Origin: Hyphomicrobiales bacterium
GTDB lineage: Bacteria > Pseudomonadota > Alphaproteobacteria > Rhizobiales > Rhizobiaceae
Direction: 5' to 3'
Assembly: GCA_900473915.1 (NCBI GenBank)
Contig: UCNG01000003.1
Location: forward strand, 62,001 to 126,000
DNA length: 64,000 nucleotides
Positions 45,558-53,889 of this stretch are shown piece after piece; the first letter of the stretch is position 1; each line of letters opens with the position of its first letter. Both the position numbers and the translations under genes were made by a program. The notes under the pieces were generated by a model. That model saw only the letters and a list, made by a program, of their open reading frames with translations. It was not told the origin of the DNA and searched no databases.

Positions 45558-45779
45558 TTAGATACCGAGATTGCCGAAACGGTTCTTGAACTTGGTAACG
45601 CGACCGCCGCGATCGAGCAGGGTCTGCGAGCCGCCCGTCCAGGCCGGATGGGTGGTCGGGTCGATATCGAGGTTCATCGTATCGCCTTCCTTGCCCCAGG
45701 TCGAGCGGGTCGTGTATTCGGTGCCATCGGTCATCACGACCTTGATGGTGTGGTAGTCGGGATGGATATTGGCTTTCAT
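45558..45779 (-). CDS. rpmE: 50S ribosomal protein L31
   Basis: 73-aa protein [20 protein letters not shown], with [20 protein letters not shown] and the conserved [20 protein letters not shown] near the end. It has no cysteine, so the CxxC zinc ligands of the zinc-type L31 are absent. Single-gene unit with its own strong terminator; divergent from the ABC exporter. GATTGAGAAG upstream acts as ribosome binding region. Confidence 0.95.
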   Translation of the reverse strand: MKANIHPDYHTIKVVMTDGTEYTTRSTWGKEGDTMNLDIDPTTHPAWTGGSQTLLDRGGRVTKFKNRFGNLGI

Positions 45780-45950
45780 CTTCTCAATCCTGAAAGTCTG
45801 GGGTGAAAAGCGCAGCCTTGACTATCGAAACTGCGGCACTTTCGCCCAATGGCAGATATGAAGACCCATTACCTATCGGCAACGGCTTCCAAAAGGGTTG
45901 GCGAGCCTATACATCAGGCGCACGGCAATAACAAGGGCGCAAACACAAGA

Positions 45951-47777
45951 ATGGCCGACCGGGATACTGAAATTGATATGAATCACGAATTGACTGCAGA
46001 AGAAAATCGCAAACGCCGCTCGCTGAAGCCGCTCAAGAGAATGGCGCCCTTCCTCGCGCCTTACAAGGGACTGGTTGCCGGTGCGCTCTTTTCGCTGGTG
46101 CTGGCTGCGGTGACGACCCTTGCCGTGCCGGTCGCGCTGCGCCGCATGATCGACCATGGATTTACCGGCTCGAATGCGATCTTCGTCAACAACTACTTCG
46201 GCATGCTGGTGGCGCTGGCGCTCATTCTGGCACTGGCGTCGGGCCTGCGTTACTTCTTCGTGATCTCGCTTGGCGAGCGGGTGGTGGCAGACCTGCGCAA
46301 TGCGGTCTTTTCGCATGTGACGGCGCTTTCGCCGGAATTTTTCGACCGGTCGCAGTCCGGTGAAATCGTGTCGCGCCTTTCCTCCGACACGGTGCAGATC
46401 AAGTCCGTGGTTGGCGCTACGGCATCCGTGGCGCTGCGCAACATGATTCTGGGCATCGGCGCGCTGGCGATGATGGTTGTCACGAGCCCAAAACTTTCCG
46501 CGCTGGTTATCGCGGCGATCCCGGTCATCGTTATTCCCCTGATCGCCTTCGGACGCTCCGTGCGGCGGCGCTCGCGCATGACACAGGACATGCTGGCGAG
46601 GGCCAATGCCTATGCCAGCGAACAGATTGGCGCGATGCGCACCTTGCAGGCGTTCACCAACGAGAAGATGGTGGTGGGGCGGTTTGGCAGCGCGGTGGAA
46701 AAATCTTTCCAGGCGGCGCGCTCCTCCATTCAGGCGCGTGCCATTCTGACAGCTTTCGCCATTTTCCTGATCTTTTCCAGTATCGTGGCCGTGCTGTGGT
46801 TCGGTTCGCGTGACGTGCTGGCCGGTACGATGTCCGCCGGCACGCTCGGCCAGTTCGTGCTTTATGCCGTGTTCGCGGGCAGTTCCTTCGGGGCTTTGTC
46901 GGAAGTGGGCGGTGAACTGGCGCAGGCCGCAGGCGCGACGGAGCGGCTTGTCGAGATTCTCGATGAGCAGCCGGGTATTGCCGCGCCTCTGAAGCCGGTT
47001 GCCATGCCGGTGCCGCCGCGCGGCGAGATCGTGTTCGAGTCAGTGCACTTCTCCTATCCGACGCGGCCTGATGCGCCGTCGCTGAACGGTGTCAGCTTCA
47101 CGGTGAAGCCGGGTGAGACGGTTGCCATTGTCGGTCCGTCCGGCGCAGGCAAAAGCACGATCTTCGCGCTCGTCATGCGCTATTACGATCCGCAGTCGGG
47201 CAGGATACGGATCGATGGCGTGGCCTTGCCGGATGCCGATCCGCAGGCCGTTCGCGGGCGGATTGCAACCGTGCCGCAGGACGTGGCGATCTTCGCAACA
47301 AGCGTGCGCGAAAACATCGCCTTCGGCAGGCCGGGAGCGAGCGATGAGGAAATCGTCGCGGCGGCAAAGGCGGCCCTGGCTCATGATTTCATCATGGCGC
47401 TCGACAAGGGCTATGATACGGAAGTGGGCGAACGCGGCGTGACGCTTTCAGGCGGCCAGCGCCAACGTATCGCCATTGCGCGGGCAATCCTGCGTGCCGC
47501 GCCCATCCTGTTGCTCGATGAAGCTACATCGGCGCTCGATGCCGAAAGCGAAATGCTGGTGCAAAAGGCCCTCGACGGTCTGATGGCTGACCGTACGACG
47601 CTTGTCGTCGCGCATCGCCTTGCGACCGTGCTCAAGGCCGACCGCATCCTCGTGCTCGACCATGGCCGCATCGTCGAAGAGGGGACGCATCAAAGCCTTG
47701 TCGAGAAGGGCGGTATTTATGCCCGCCTCGCCAGGCTGCAATTCGATGCGGGCGCGGGAGCCTTCGCCATGAAATGA
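45951..47777 (+). CDS. ABC exporter, fused permease and ATPase (MsbA-like half transporter)
   Basis: 608-aa half transporter from ATG 45951. Six transmembrane helices (e.g. GLVAGALFSLVLAAVTTLAV, YFGMLVALALILALASGLRY), coupling loop in LSPEFFDRSQSGEIVSRLSS, then ABC ATPase with GPSGAGKST, LSGGQRQRIAIARAIL, LLLDEATSALD and the switch His in VVAHRLATV. Such proteins flip lipids, peptides or drugs out of the cell; the substrate is unknown. The start is uncertain (45849, 45951 or 45978; none has a clear ribosome binding site). Convergent with the stator-like pair. Confidence 0.88.
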   Translation: MADRDTEIDMNHELTAEENRKRRSLKPLKRMAPFLAPYKGLVAGALFSLVLAAVTTLAVPVALRRMIDHGFTGSNAIFVNNYFGMLVALALILALASGLRYFFVISLGERVVADLRNAVFSHVTALSPEFFDRSQSGEIVSRLSSDTVQIKSVVGATASVALRNMILGIGALAMMVVTSPKLSALVIAAIPVIVIPLIAFGRSVRRRSRMTQDMLARANAYASEQIGAMRTLQAFTNEKMVVGRFGSAVEKSFQAARSSIQARAILTAFAIFLIFSSIVAVLWFGSRDVLAGTMSAGTLGQFVLYAVFAGSSFGALSEVGGELAQAAGATERLVEILDEQPGIAAPLKPVAMPVPPRGEIVFESVHFSYPTRPDAPSLNGVSFTVKPGETVAIVGPSGAGKSTIFALVMRYYDPQSGRIRIDGVALPDADPQAVRGRIATVPQDVAIFATSVRENIAFGRPGASDEEIVAAAKAALAHDFIMALDKGYDTEVGERGVTLSGGQRQRIAIARAILRAAPILLLDEATSALDAESEMLVQKALDGLMADRTTLVVAHRLATVLKADRILVLDHGRIVEEGTHQSLVEKGGIYARLARLQFDAGAGAFAMK

Positions 47778-47799
47778 CGGGAAAGGCTTTGCCTCCCGT
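47777..47799. terminator. Hairpin between convergent ABC exporter and OmpA/MotB-like gene
   Basis: ACGGGA-AAGGCTTTGCC-TCCCGT, with an inner GGC/GCC pairing and TTCTCATTCT after it. A weak bidirectional terminator. Confidence 0.45.
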
Positions 47800-47806
47800 T
47801 CTCATT

Positions 47807-48838
47807 CTATCGTTCGGTCAGTTTTAGCTCGATGCGCCGGTTTTTGGCGCGGGCATCCGGCGTGTCGGAGGCGTCGAGCGGCTGATATTCCCCGAAGCCC
47901 GCAGCAACGAGCCGGTTGGCCGGGACGCCATTTGCAATCAGGAATTTGACCACTGCGGTAGCGCGGGCTGACGAAAGCTCCCAGTTGTCGCGGAAGCGTC
48001 CGGTGCCTGCCAGCGGCACGTTATCCGTGTGGCCGTCGACGCGCAGCACCCAGTTGATGTCGTCGGGTATTTCCTGATTGAGCTGGTTGACAGCATCGGC
48101 GAGTTTCTTCATCTCGTCCTGACCGGCCGGATTGATATCCGCCGAACCTGTCGGGAACAGCACTTCCGACTGGAAGACGAAACGGTCGCCGACGATACGG
48201 ATGTTTTCCTTGTCCGACAGGATTTCACGCAGACGCCCGAAAAAGTCCGAGCGGTAGCGGTTCAGTTCCTGCACACGCTGCGCCAGAGCCACATTCAGAC
48301 GGCGACCGAGATCGGCGATCTTGGCATTCGATTCGCGGTCGCGGCTTTCAGAAGCATTGAGCGCATCTTCAAGCGCCGCGATCTGGCGGCGAAGCGCCGA
48401 AATCTGCTGGTTGAGCAATTCCACCTGGCTGAGCGCGCGAGCGCTGACCTGCTTTTCGGCATCAAGACTTTCGGACAGTTCACCGGCGCGCTTTTCAGCG
48501 GCGGCACCCGCTCCGCTACCTTCGTTCAACAGGCTTTGCAGGCGCGAGCGCTCGCTTTCGGCGGTGGAAAGCGACGCTTGCAGATTGGCGATGGTGTCCT
48601 GCATGTCCTGCGAATTGCTGCGCTCCAGCGACAGGAGCTGCGTCAGTTCCTGTATCTGGCTGTTGAGGCGCGCAAGAACGCTGTCCTTGTTGTTTACTTC
48701 TCGGCTGAGCAGAAATTGCGCCAGCACGAAGACGGTCAGCAGGAACATGATTGCCAGGAGCAGCGTCGTCAGCGCGTCAACGAAGCCCGGCCAGTAATCG
48801 ACATGCCTTTGTGTGCGGCGGTTGCGGGCAAGAGCCAT
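47807..48838 (-). CDS. MotB/OmpA-like peptidoglycan-binding protein with long coiled coil
   Basis: 343-aa protein. A single N-terminal membrane helix carries an aspartate in the MotB-like position (YWPGFVDALTTLLLAIMFLL). A ~130-residue coiled coil follows (LNSQIQELTQLLSLERSNSQ to IAALEDALNASESRDRESN), then an OmpA-like peptidoglycan-binding domain (LFPTGSADINPAGQDEMKKL, VDGHTDNVPLAGTG, NRRIELKL). It starts six bases after the MotA-like gene and forms a stator pair with it. Not flagellar by context. Confidence 0.85.
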   Translation of the reverse strand: MALARNRRTQRHVDYWPGFVDALTTLLLAIMFLLTVFVLAQFLLSREVNNKDSVLARLNSQIQELTQLLSLERSNSQDMQDTIANLQASLSTAESERSRLQSLLNEGSGAGAAAEKRAGELSESLDAEKQVSARALSQVELLNQQISALRRQIAALEDALNASESRDRESNAKIADLGRRLNVALAQRVQELNRYRSDFFGRLREILSDKENIRIVGDRFVFQSEVLFPTGSADINPAGQDEMKKLADAVNQLNQEIPDDINWVLRVDGHTDNVPLAGTGRFRDNWELSSARATAVVKFLIANGVPANRLVAAGFGEYQPLDASDTPDARAKNRRIELKLTER

Positions 48839-48844
48839 GGCGTC

Positions 48845-49882
48845 TTACTCCGGCTTGTCGCTGCGATTGTGCTGCCGCTCGCCGATGGCCTTGGTCAGAC
48901 GGTCGAGCGTATGGCGGATGGCCTTCTGCTCGTCCGCCTGTTTTTCCACCCAGTCACGCATGATCTGCTGTTCGTTGCGCATGTTCTTGACGAGGCCCTG
49001 TATGCCTTCGGCGAGATTGGCAAGGGCCGCCGTGGTGCGCTGGGTGGATGCATCGCCGCCATGCAGGTTTTGCAGCCGGTCGGCCAGAACGCGGATTTCT
49101 TCCGTGCCGCCATGATGATCGCCGGACAGGTCCGAACCAAGGTCGGTGACGGAGGAAAGCCAGTTTTCCAGTTCCGTATAGAAGCGGTTTTGCGCGCGGC
49201 CCGCCTGAAGATCGAGGAAGCCGAGGATCAGCGAACCCGAAAGACCGAACAGCGAAGACGAAAATGCCGTGCCCATGCCGGAAAGCGGGGCCTGCAGGCC
49301 GGCTTTCAGGGCATCGAGAACGTCGCCGGTGCTGCCAGAGTTGGGGTCGAGGGTCTGGATGGTGCGCCCGATGGAGCCGACGGTTTCCAGAAGCCCCCAG
49401 AAGGTGCCGAGGAGGCCCAGAAACACCAGAAGCCCGATCAGATAGCGCGATATATCGCGGCTTTCATCAAGGCGTGTCGCTATGGAATCGAGAATCGAGC
49501 GCATGGATGCGGTGGAAAGCGCCATCGACTGGCGGCGGCCGATCAGGGCGCGCATCGGCGCAAGCAGGACGGGCGGTCGCGTGGTGTCGTCGCGGTCGCC
49601 CTCGCGGAAAGAATTGACCCAGCGGATTTCAGGCAGAAGCCGCAGCACCTGCCCGAAAGCGAGCAGAATGCCGACCAGCAGAACGCCGAGGATAAGTCCG
49701 TTGAGGCCGGGATTGGTGATGAAGAACGTATGGATCTGGCGCATCAGGACCGCAGCCAGAAAGGCGACGATGATGAGGAAGATCACCATGGAGAGAATGA
49801 CGACACGCGGGCTCGACAGGCGGTAGGGGTCGTAATCGCGTCCCTCATCCAGACGTTCCCGGGAAAGTCTCAAATCGCTCAT
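48845..49882 (-). CDS. MotA/TolQ/ExbB-like proton channel protein
   Basis: 345-aa inner-membrane protein with helices at about residues 27-50, 58-80, 145-165 and 205-225. The last two carry the MotA/ExbB signature (YLIGLLVFLGLLGTFWGLLE and GMGTAFSSSLFGLSGSLILG). With the OmpA-like partner it should form an ion-driven complex. It is longer than MotA or TolQ, with polar ends. No flagellar, tonB or tol genes adjoin it. Conserved in Rhizobiales to my knowledge; role unknown. Confidence 0.83.
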   Translation of the reverse strand: MSDLRLSRERLDEGRDYDPYRLSSPRVVILSMVIFLIIVAFLAAVLMRQIHTFFITNPGLNGLILGVLLVGILLAFGQVLRLLPEIRWVNSFREGDRDDTTRPPVLLAPMRALIGRRQSMALSTASMRSILDSIATRLDESRDISRYLIGLLVFLGLLGTFWGLLETVGSIGRTIQTLDPNSGSTGDVLDALKAGLQAPLSGMGTAFSSSLFGLSGSLILGFLDLQAGRAQNRFYTELENWLSSVTDLGSDLSGDHHGGTEEIRVLADRLQNLHGGDASTQRTTAALANLAEGIQGLVKNMRNEQQIMRDWVEKQADEQKAIRHTLDRLTKAIGERQHNRSDKPE

Positions 49883-50039
49883 GCGTTGCGCTCCATGGTC
49901 GCGTGTGTGAACAGGAGCCTACTTCATTAATTCGTGAAGCGGAATCGTCTGGAGGGAAAAAATGAAGGCAAAAATGATTTGGGCCTCAAGCGCGCCGCTT
50001 TCATGCGACGCGCTGATTTGAAAAGCCCGCAGTCAGAAA

Positions 50040-50831
50040 TCAGATCGGCTTGTTGATCGTCTTGAGCAAGGCTTTCTGAATGATTTCATTGCCTGCAACG
50101 ATGGTTTTGGTGCCGAAAATATCCTGTCCGCCCTTCTTGTCGGAGACAAAGCCACCGGCTTCGCGGATCATCAGCATGCCCGCGCCGAGATCCCAGGGAT
50201 GCATGCCGTCTTCCCAGAAACCGTCGAGACGACCGCCTGCGACATAGGCCAGGTCGAGCGCGACAGCGCCCATACGGCGAATGCCTGCGGTTTCGGCCAT
50301 GACGTTGCGCAGTTCGACCAGATAATGGCCGTGATGGCCGCGACCCAGATGCGGGATGCCCGTTCCGATGACGGAATCGACCAGCTTGTTACGCGATGCG
50401 ACGCGCAGGCGGCGGTCGTTGAGGAATGCGCCACCACCGCGTTCTGCGGTGTAAAGCTCGTCCATGGCCGGATTGTAGATGACGCCGGCGACGATCTGTC
50501 CCTGGCGCTCAAGCGCGATGGAGACTGCGAAGACCGGGATGCCGTGCAGGAAATTCGTGGTGCCGTCGAGCGGATCGACCAGCCAGCGATGCTGTCCGTC
50601 CTTGGCTTCAACCTCGCCGGATTCTTCCATCAGGAAGCCATAATCCGGGCGGGCGCGGCTCAATTCCGTGTAGACGATCTTTTCAGCGCGGCGGTCTGCC
50701 TGGCTGACATAGTCGCCGGGGCCCTTGAGGGAAACCTGAAGATTCTGGACTTCGCCAAAATCGCGGGCGAGGCTGCGGCCGGCCTTCATAGCGGCCTGTA
50801 CCATAACGTTGAGAAGGGCTGAGCGGGCCAT
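50040..50831 (-). CDS. suhB: Inositol monophosphatase family protein SuhB
   Basis: 263-aa Mg-dependent phosphatase. Metal-binding motifs DPLDGTTNFLHGIP and GGRLDGFWEDGMHPWDLGAG, plus AERGGGAFLNDRRL. In enterobacteria SuhB also joins the rRNA antitermination complex. Full family length. Monocistronic by appearance, on the same strand as efp upstream (about 190 bases). Confidence 0.94.
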   Translation of the reverse strand: MARSALLNVMVQAAMKAGRSLARDFGEVQNLQVSLKGPGDYVSQADRRAEKIVYTELSRARPDYGFLMEESGEVEAKDGQHRWLVDPLDGTTNFLHGIPVFAVSIALERQGQIVAGVIYNPAMDELYTAERGGGAFLNDRRLRVASRNKLVDSVIGTGIPHLGRGHHGHYLVELRNVMAETAGIRRMGAVALDLAYVAGGRLDGFWEDGMHPWDLGAGMLMIREAGGFVSDKKGGQDIFGTKTIVAGNEIIQKALLKTINKPI

Positions 50832-51023
50832 TTCATTGTCCTTGTAAGCACGATCCCGAAGCGTGGATTTGGAGAGGGATCACGCAGTTAGTTAAAAAGA
50901 GAGGGCGAACATCCAGCCGCAAACATGGGCGGTGGACGGTCGGGGAATTGAGCGATCTGAGAAAGAACGGTCGCAAGGATGCGACATGCGGCGCCCCGTG
51001 GGACGCCGCAGCTATTGCGCGGT

Positions 51024-51584
51024 TCAGGCGCGGCTGACGTAGGTCAGTTCGTTGGTGTCGACGATCACGCGTTCGCCCGATTCGATGAATGGCGGAACGA
51101 GGATGCGGATACCGTTTTCAAGCACAGCCGGCTTGTAGGACGAGGCAGCGGTCTGGCCCTTGACGACCGGATCGGCTTCGGTGATGGCGAGCGTGACCTG
51201 GTCCGGCAGGCGAATGCCGATCGGCTTTTCTTCGTAAAGTTCGACGGTGACCATCATGCCGTCCTGCAGGAAGGCAGCGCGGTCGCCAACGAAATCCTTG
51301 GCCAGCTCAAGCTGTTCGTAGGATTCGGTGTCCATGAAGATCAGCGCTTCGCCCTGCTCGTAGAGGAACGAGAAATCCTTCTGTTCCAGACGAACGCGCT
51401 CTACGGTTTCAGCGGCGCGGAAACGTTCGTTGAGCTTGGTGCCGTTGATGAGGTTCTTCAGTTCGACCTGATTATAGGCGCCGCCCTTGCCGGGCTTGAC
51501 GGCATTGGTCTTGACCGCAACCCACAGGCCGCCAGCATGTTCGATGACATTGCCGGGGCGGATTTCGTTACCATTGATCTTCAT
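51024..51584 (-). CDS. efp: Translation elongation factor P
   Basis: 186-aa three-domain protein: [20 protein letters not shown], then the loop with the modified lysine in [11 protein letters not shown] (Lys33), and C-terminal OB domains ending [18 protein letters not shown] binds between the P and E sites and relieves ribosome stalling at polyproline. The position of Lys33 fits EpmA/EpmB-type beta-lysylation. ATG 51584 is chosen over the longer frame to 51770, which adds an Arg-rich non-family stretch. Confidence 0.96.
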   Translation of the reverse strand: MKINGNEIRPGNVIEHAGGLWVAVKTNAVKPGKGGAYNQVELKNLINGTKLNERFRAAETVERVRLEQKDFSFLYEQGEALIFMDTESYEQLELAKDFVGDRAAFLQDGMMVTVELYEEKPIGIRLPDQVTLAITEADPVVKGQTAASSYKPAVLENGIRILVPPFIESGERVIVDTNELTYVSRA

Positions 51585-51772
51585 GAGCTTGATCCGGAAT
51601 GAAAATGTGAAACCATGTGCGGTTCGGCGACGACGAAAAGGCAATCTCAAGAGATTGCGCACCTGCCCTATGTTCGAACCGCGATAATCGCGTCTCCAAG
51701 ACCATAAAACTGCGTCTGACGCAAGCCTGACCACGAAAAGAGAGCGGGTCTGGCCTGATAATTCGCCCAAAA

Positions 51773-52813
51773 TCAGCGGACGCGGAGACTGTTGGCGGTT
51801 TCGATAGCCTGCTTGATCTGGTCGTCAGCCAGTCCGTCCATCATGTCGTTGAGGTCCGGCGCGCGGAAACCGGCGCGCTGGGCGACGATATACCAGGCCG
51901 CCGCCTTGACCTGATCGCCCTCGGTGCCGATGCCGTCGCGATAGAGGCGAGCGAGCCACGCCTGCGCCATCACCATGCCGCGCTGCGCGCCCAACTGCAT
52001 CCAGCCGAAACCCTGCTCATAATTGCGGTCGCCGCCGCGCCCTTCGATCAGCCAGCGGCCAAGGTCGAACTGCGCGGTGTCGTATCCTTGCGCGGCCGCG
52101 AGCAGGAGATAGACACGCGCCTTCTTGTCGTCGCGCGGGATGGTGGGGGTGCCATTGGCGTAAATCTGGCTGAGTGCATATTGAGCGTCGGCAAGCTTGG
52201 CCTCGGCTGCTTTCTCGAACCAGGGAAAGGCGAGATCGATGCCGGGCTTGCCCGGCGTCTTCACCATCAGCATCTGGCCGTAGTTGAACTGCGCCATGGC
52301 GTTGCCGCCCTCGGCAGCCTTCTTCATCAGCTCTTCGGCCTTGACGGGGTCCTTCTTGGTATAGGTGCCCTGAAGCAGGAGGGCGGCATAGCGGAACTGC
52401 GCCTCGACAACACCGTTATTGGCCGCTTTCTCATACCATTCCGCCGCCAGTTTCTGATTGGCGGGAATGCCAAGGCCGCGCGCATAAATTTCCGCGACGA
52501 GCGCCTGCGATGCCGGGTCGCCTTTTTCAGCCTGCGGCTTGGCCAGATTGAATGCGGTCAGATAGAGACCACGCTGAAACGCGCCGAAAGCCTCGTCTGT
52601 CGGCTTGTCGCCGAAACGGCTCGGATCGATGTGCGGCACCGGTTCCGTGGTTGCCGGTTGCGGCAGCATGACCGGCTTGGACTGTTTGTCGGCCTTCTTG
52701 CCCTGCTGGCTGCTTTTCTGACTGTGCGCAGGCTCGTTTGCTGCCGAGGCAGGCAGGATCGGCAGAGCGAATGTCAGAACAGCAGCGAGAAGAATTTCGT
52801 TCTTCATGGGCAT
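51773..52813 (-). CDS. Exported Sel1-repeat (SLR) protein
   Basis: 346-aa precursor with a signal peptide ([20 protein letters not shown]) and a Lys/Gln/Pro-rich spacer. About five Sel1-like repeats follow, e.g. [40 protein letters not shown] and [20 protein letters not shown]. Sel1 solenoids act as adaptor scaffolds in the periplasm or at membranes. ATG 52813 (with AAGG upstream) or 52807 is the start; the longer frame overlaps thiE. It follows thiE by 22 bases on the same strand. Confidence 0.82.
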   Translation of the reverse strand: MPMKNEILLAAVLTFALPILPASAANEPAHSQKSSQQGKKADKQSKPVMLPQPATTEPVPHIDPSRFGDKPTDEAFGAFQRGLYLTAFNLAKPQAEKGDPASQALVAEIYARGLGIPANQKLAAEWYEKAANNGVVEAQFRYAALLLQGTYTKKDPVKAEELMKKAAEGGNAMAQFNYGQMLMVKTPGKPGIDLAFPWFEKAAEAKLADAQYALSQIYANGTPTIPRDDKKARVYLLLAAAQGYDTAQFDLGRWLIEGRGGDRNYEQGFGWMQLGAQRGMVMAQAWLARLYRDGIGTEGDQVKAAAWYIVAQRAGFRAPDLNDMMDGLADDQIKQAIETANSLRVR

Positions 52814-52835
52814 CGGCAAGACCTTGACGAAGGGA

Positions 52836-53501
52836 TCAGTTTTCAAAGCGCGGCGCTTGTTCATCAAGCAGCCGGTTGGCTTCGGCGACGGCTTTCGCCG
52901 GATCTTCCGCATCGAAGACGGCGCGTCCGAGCGCAACGAAATCCGCGCCGGTTTCGGCTGCGGGGATAATGCTTTCCAGCGCACTTCCGGCCTGCGCAAT
53001 GCAGGGAATTTCCACCATCTGCGCCCACCATTCGGCCAGCGACAGGTTGCGCGGATGGGCGTCCGGCTTGTTGTCCGCACCGATCTTGCCGAAGAACACG
53101 TAATCGGGCTGCAATTCGCCGATTTCCATTGCGCCATGGCGGTCGCGCAGATTGCCGGTGCCGACAATCATCTTCGGCGTATGCTTTTCTATCGCCTCGG
53201 CCAGATCGGCGGCCTTGCCTTCGATGTGAATGCCGTCGGCCCCGACGCGGCCTGCGATGCGCGTATCATTGAGGATAAGCGCGGCAGCACCCTTTTCCTG
53301 AATGACGGGGATGGCCTTTTCGGCCGCGGCCTGAAAAGTGGCTTCGTCGAGATCGCCGGTGTCGAGAATGACGCTCGCAACGTCGCCGCCCGAGAGCGCA
53401 GCCGTCAAAAGCTTTGCGAGCGCCGCGCCGTCGGCAAGCGGGGGCGCAACCAGCACGATGCGGCAGCGGTCTGTTTCAGTCTGGTGAGCGGGCGTGTTCA
53501 T
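52836..53501 (-). CDS. thiE: ThiE-like thiamine phosphate synthase family protein
   Basis: 221-aa TIM barrel of the thiamine monophosphate synthase family: RIVLVAPPLADGAALAKLLT, LILNDTRIAGRVGADGIHIE, MIVGTGNLRDRHGAMEIGEL, YVFFGKIG and ADFVALGRAVFDAEDPAKAV. The usual enzyme joins HMP-PP and HET-P to thiamine phosphate. The segment after YVFFG (KIGADNKPDAHPRN) lacks the canonical P-x-x-T-K motif, so activity is not certain. It is followed by the Sel1 protein gene, without other thiamine synthesis genes and without a riboswitch. Confidence 0.75.
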   Translation of the reverse strand: MNTPAHQTETDRCRIVLVAPPLADGAALAKLLTAALSGGDVASVILDTGDLDEATFQAAAEKAIPVIQEKGAAALILNDTRIAGRVGADGIHIEGKAADLAEAIEKHTPKMIVGTGNLRDRHGAMEIGELQPDYVFFGKIGADNKPDAHPRNLSLAEWWAQMVEIPCIAQAGSALESIIPAAETGADFVALGRAVFDAEDPAKAVAEANRLLDEQAPRFEN

Positions 53502-53889
53502 GAACGAAGCCTAACGGGAAAAACGTGATGGAATTCGGGCAATAGAAGCACTGTGTTTACCGGAAACGGAAGCCGCGCTCTATCTATTTGTTTTGCCGCA
53601 TTTATGCGACGCAACCGCGCTTCGGCAAGTATTCATTGGCTAAGCACCCTTCGGTCGGCGTCTGTCCGGGCTGGCATAATGTTATCCACTGGAACGAAAG
53701 TTGATCGGAACCAACCCGGTTCTGCTCGGATTTAAGCGTATATAACCCGCACTGAGATCGGGGCACTGGTTGGCCCGAAAAACGTGTGAAACCGTTCCGG
53801 ATCACCCGTCCGGAAATGACACGAAGAAGATTGGAAAGCCTTGCAATCCCAAGTGCAGGTGCTTTCCGTCAATGACAGGTAGGCTGGTA
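53502..53889. other. Divergent intergenic region between thiE-like gene and opgC
   Basis: 388 bases. It contains a hairpin TTCCGGA-TCACCCG-TCCGGAA (53795-53815) in the opgC leader and an AT-rich segment GCATAATGTTATCC near 53674 that could be a -10 region. The in-frame extension of opgC from 53770 has no ribosome binding site. No gene seen. Confidence 0.5.

Noticed and set aside
47807-49882. Zorya-type anti-phage system (ZorA/ZorB)
   Set aside because: The pair has MotA-like and OmpA-like proteins, but the coiled coil is in the B-like partner rather than in a ZorA tail, and no ZorC, ZorD or ZorE gene is adjacent. The neighbours are housekeeping genes.
50832-51023. suhB-associated regulatory RNA (MmgR/ar8) in the efp-suhB interval
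   Set aside because: The expected TTTCCTCCC motif and a T-run terminator are absent on both strands; only a GC-rich imperfect stem near 50989-51011 is seen.
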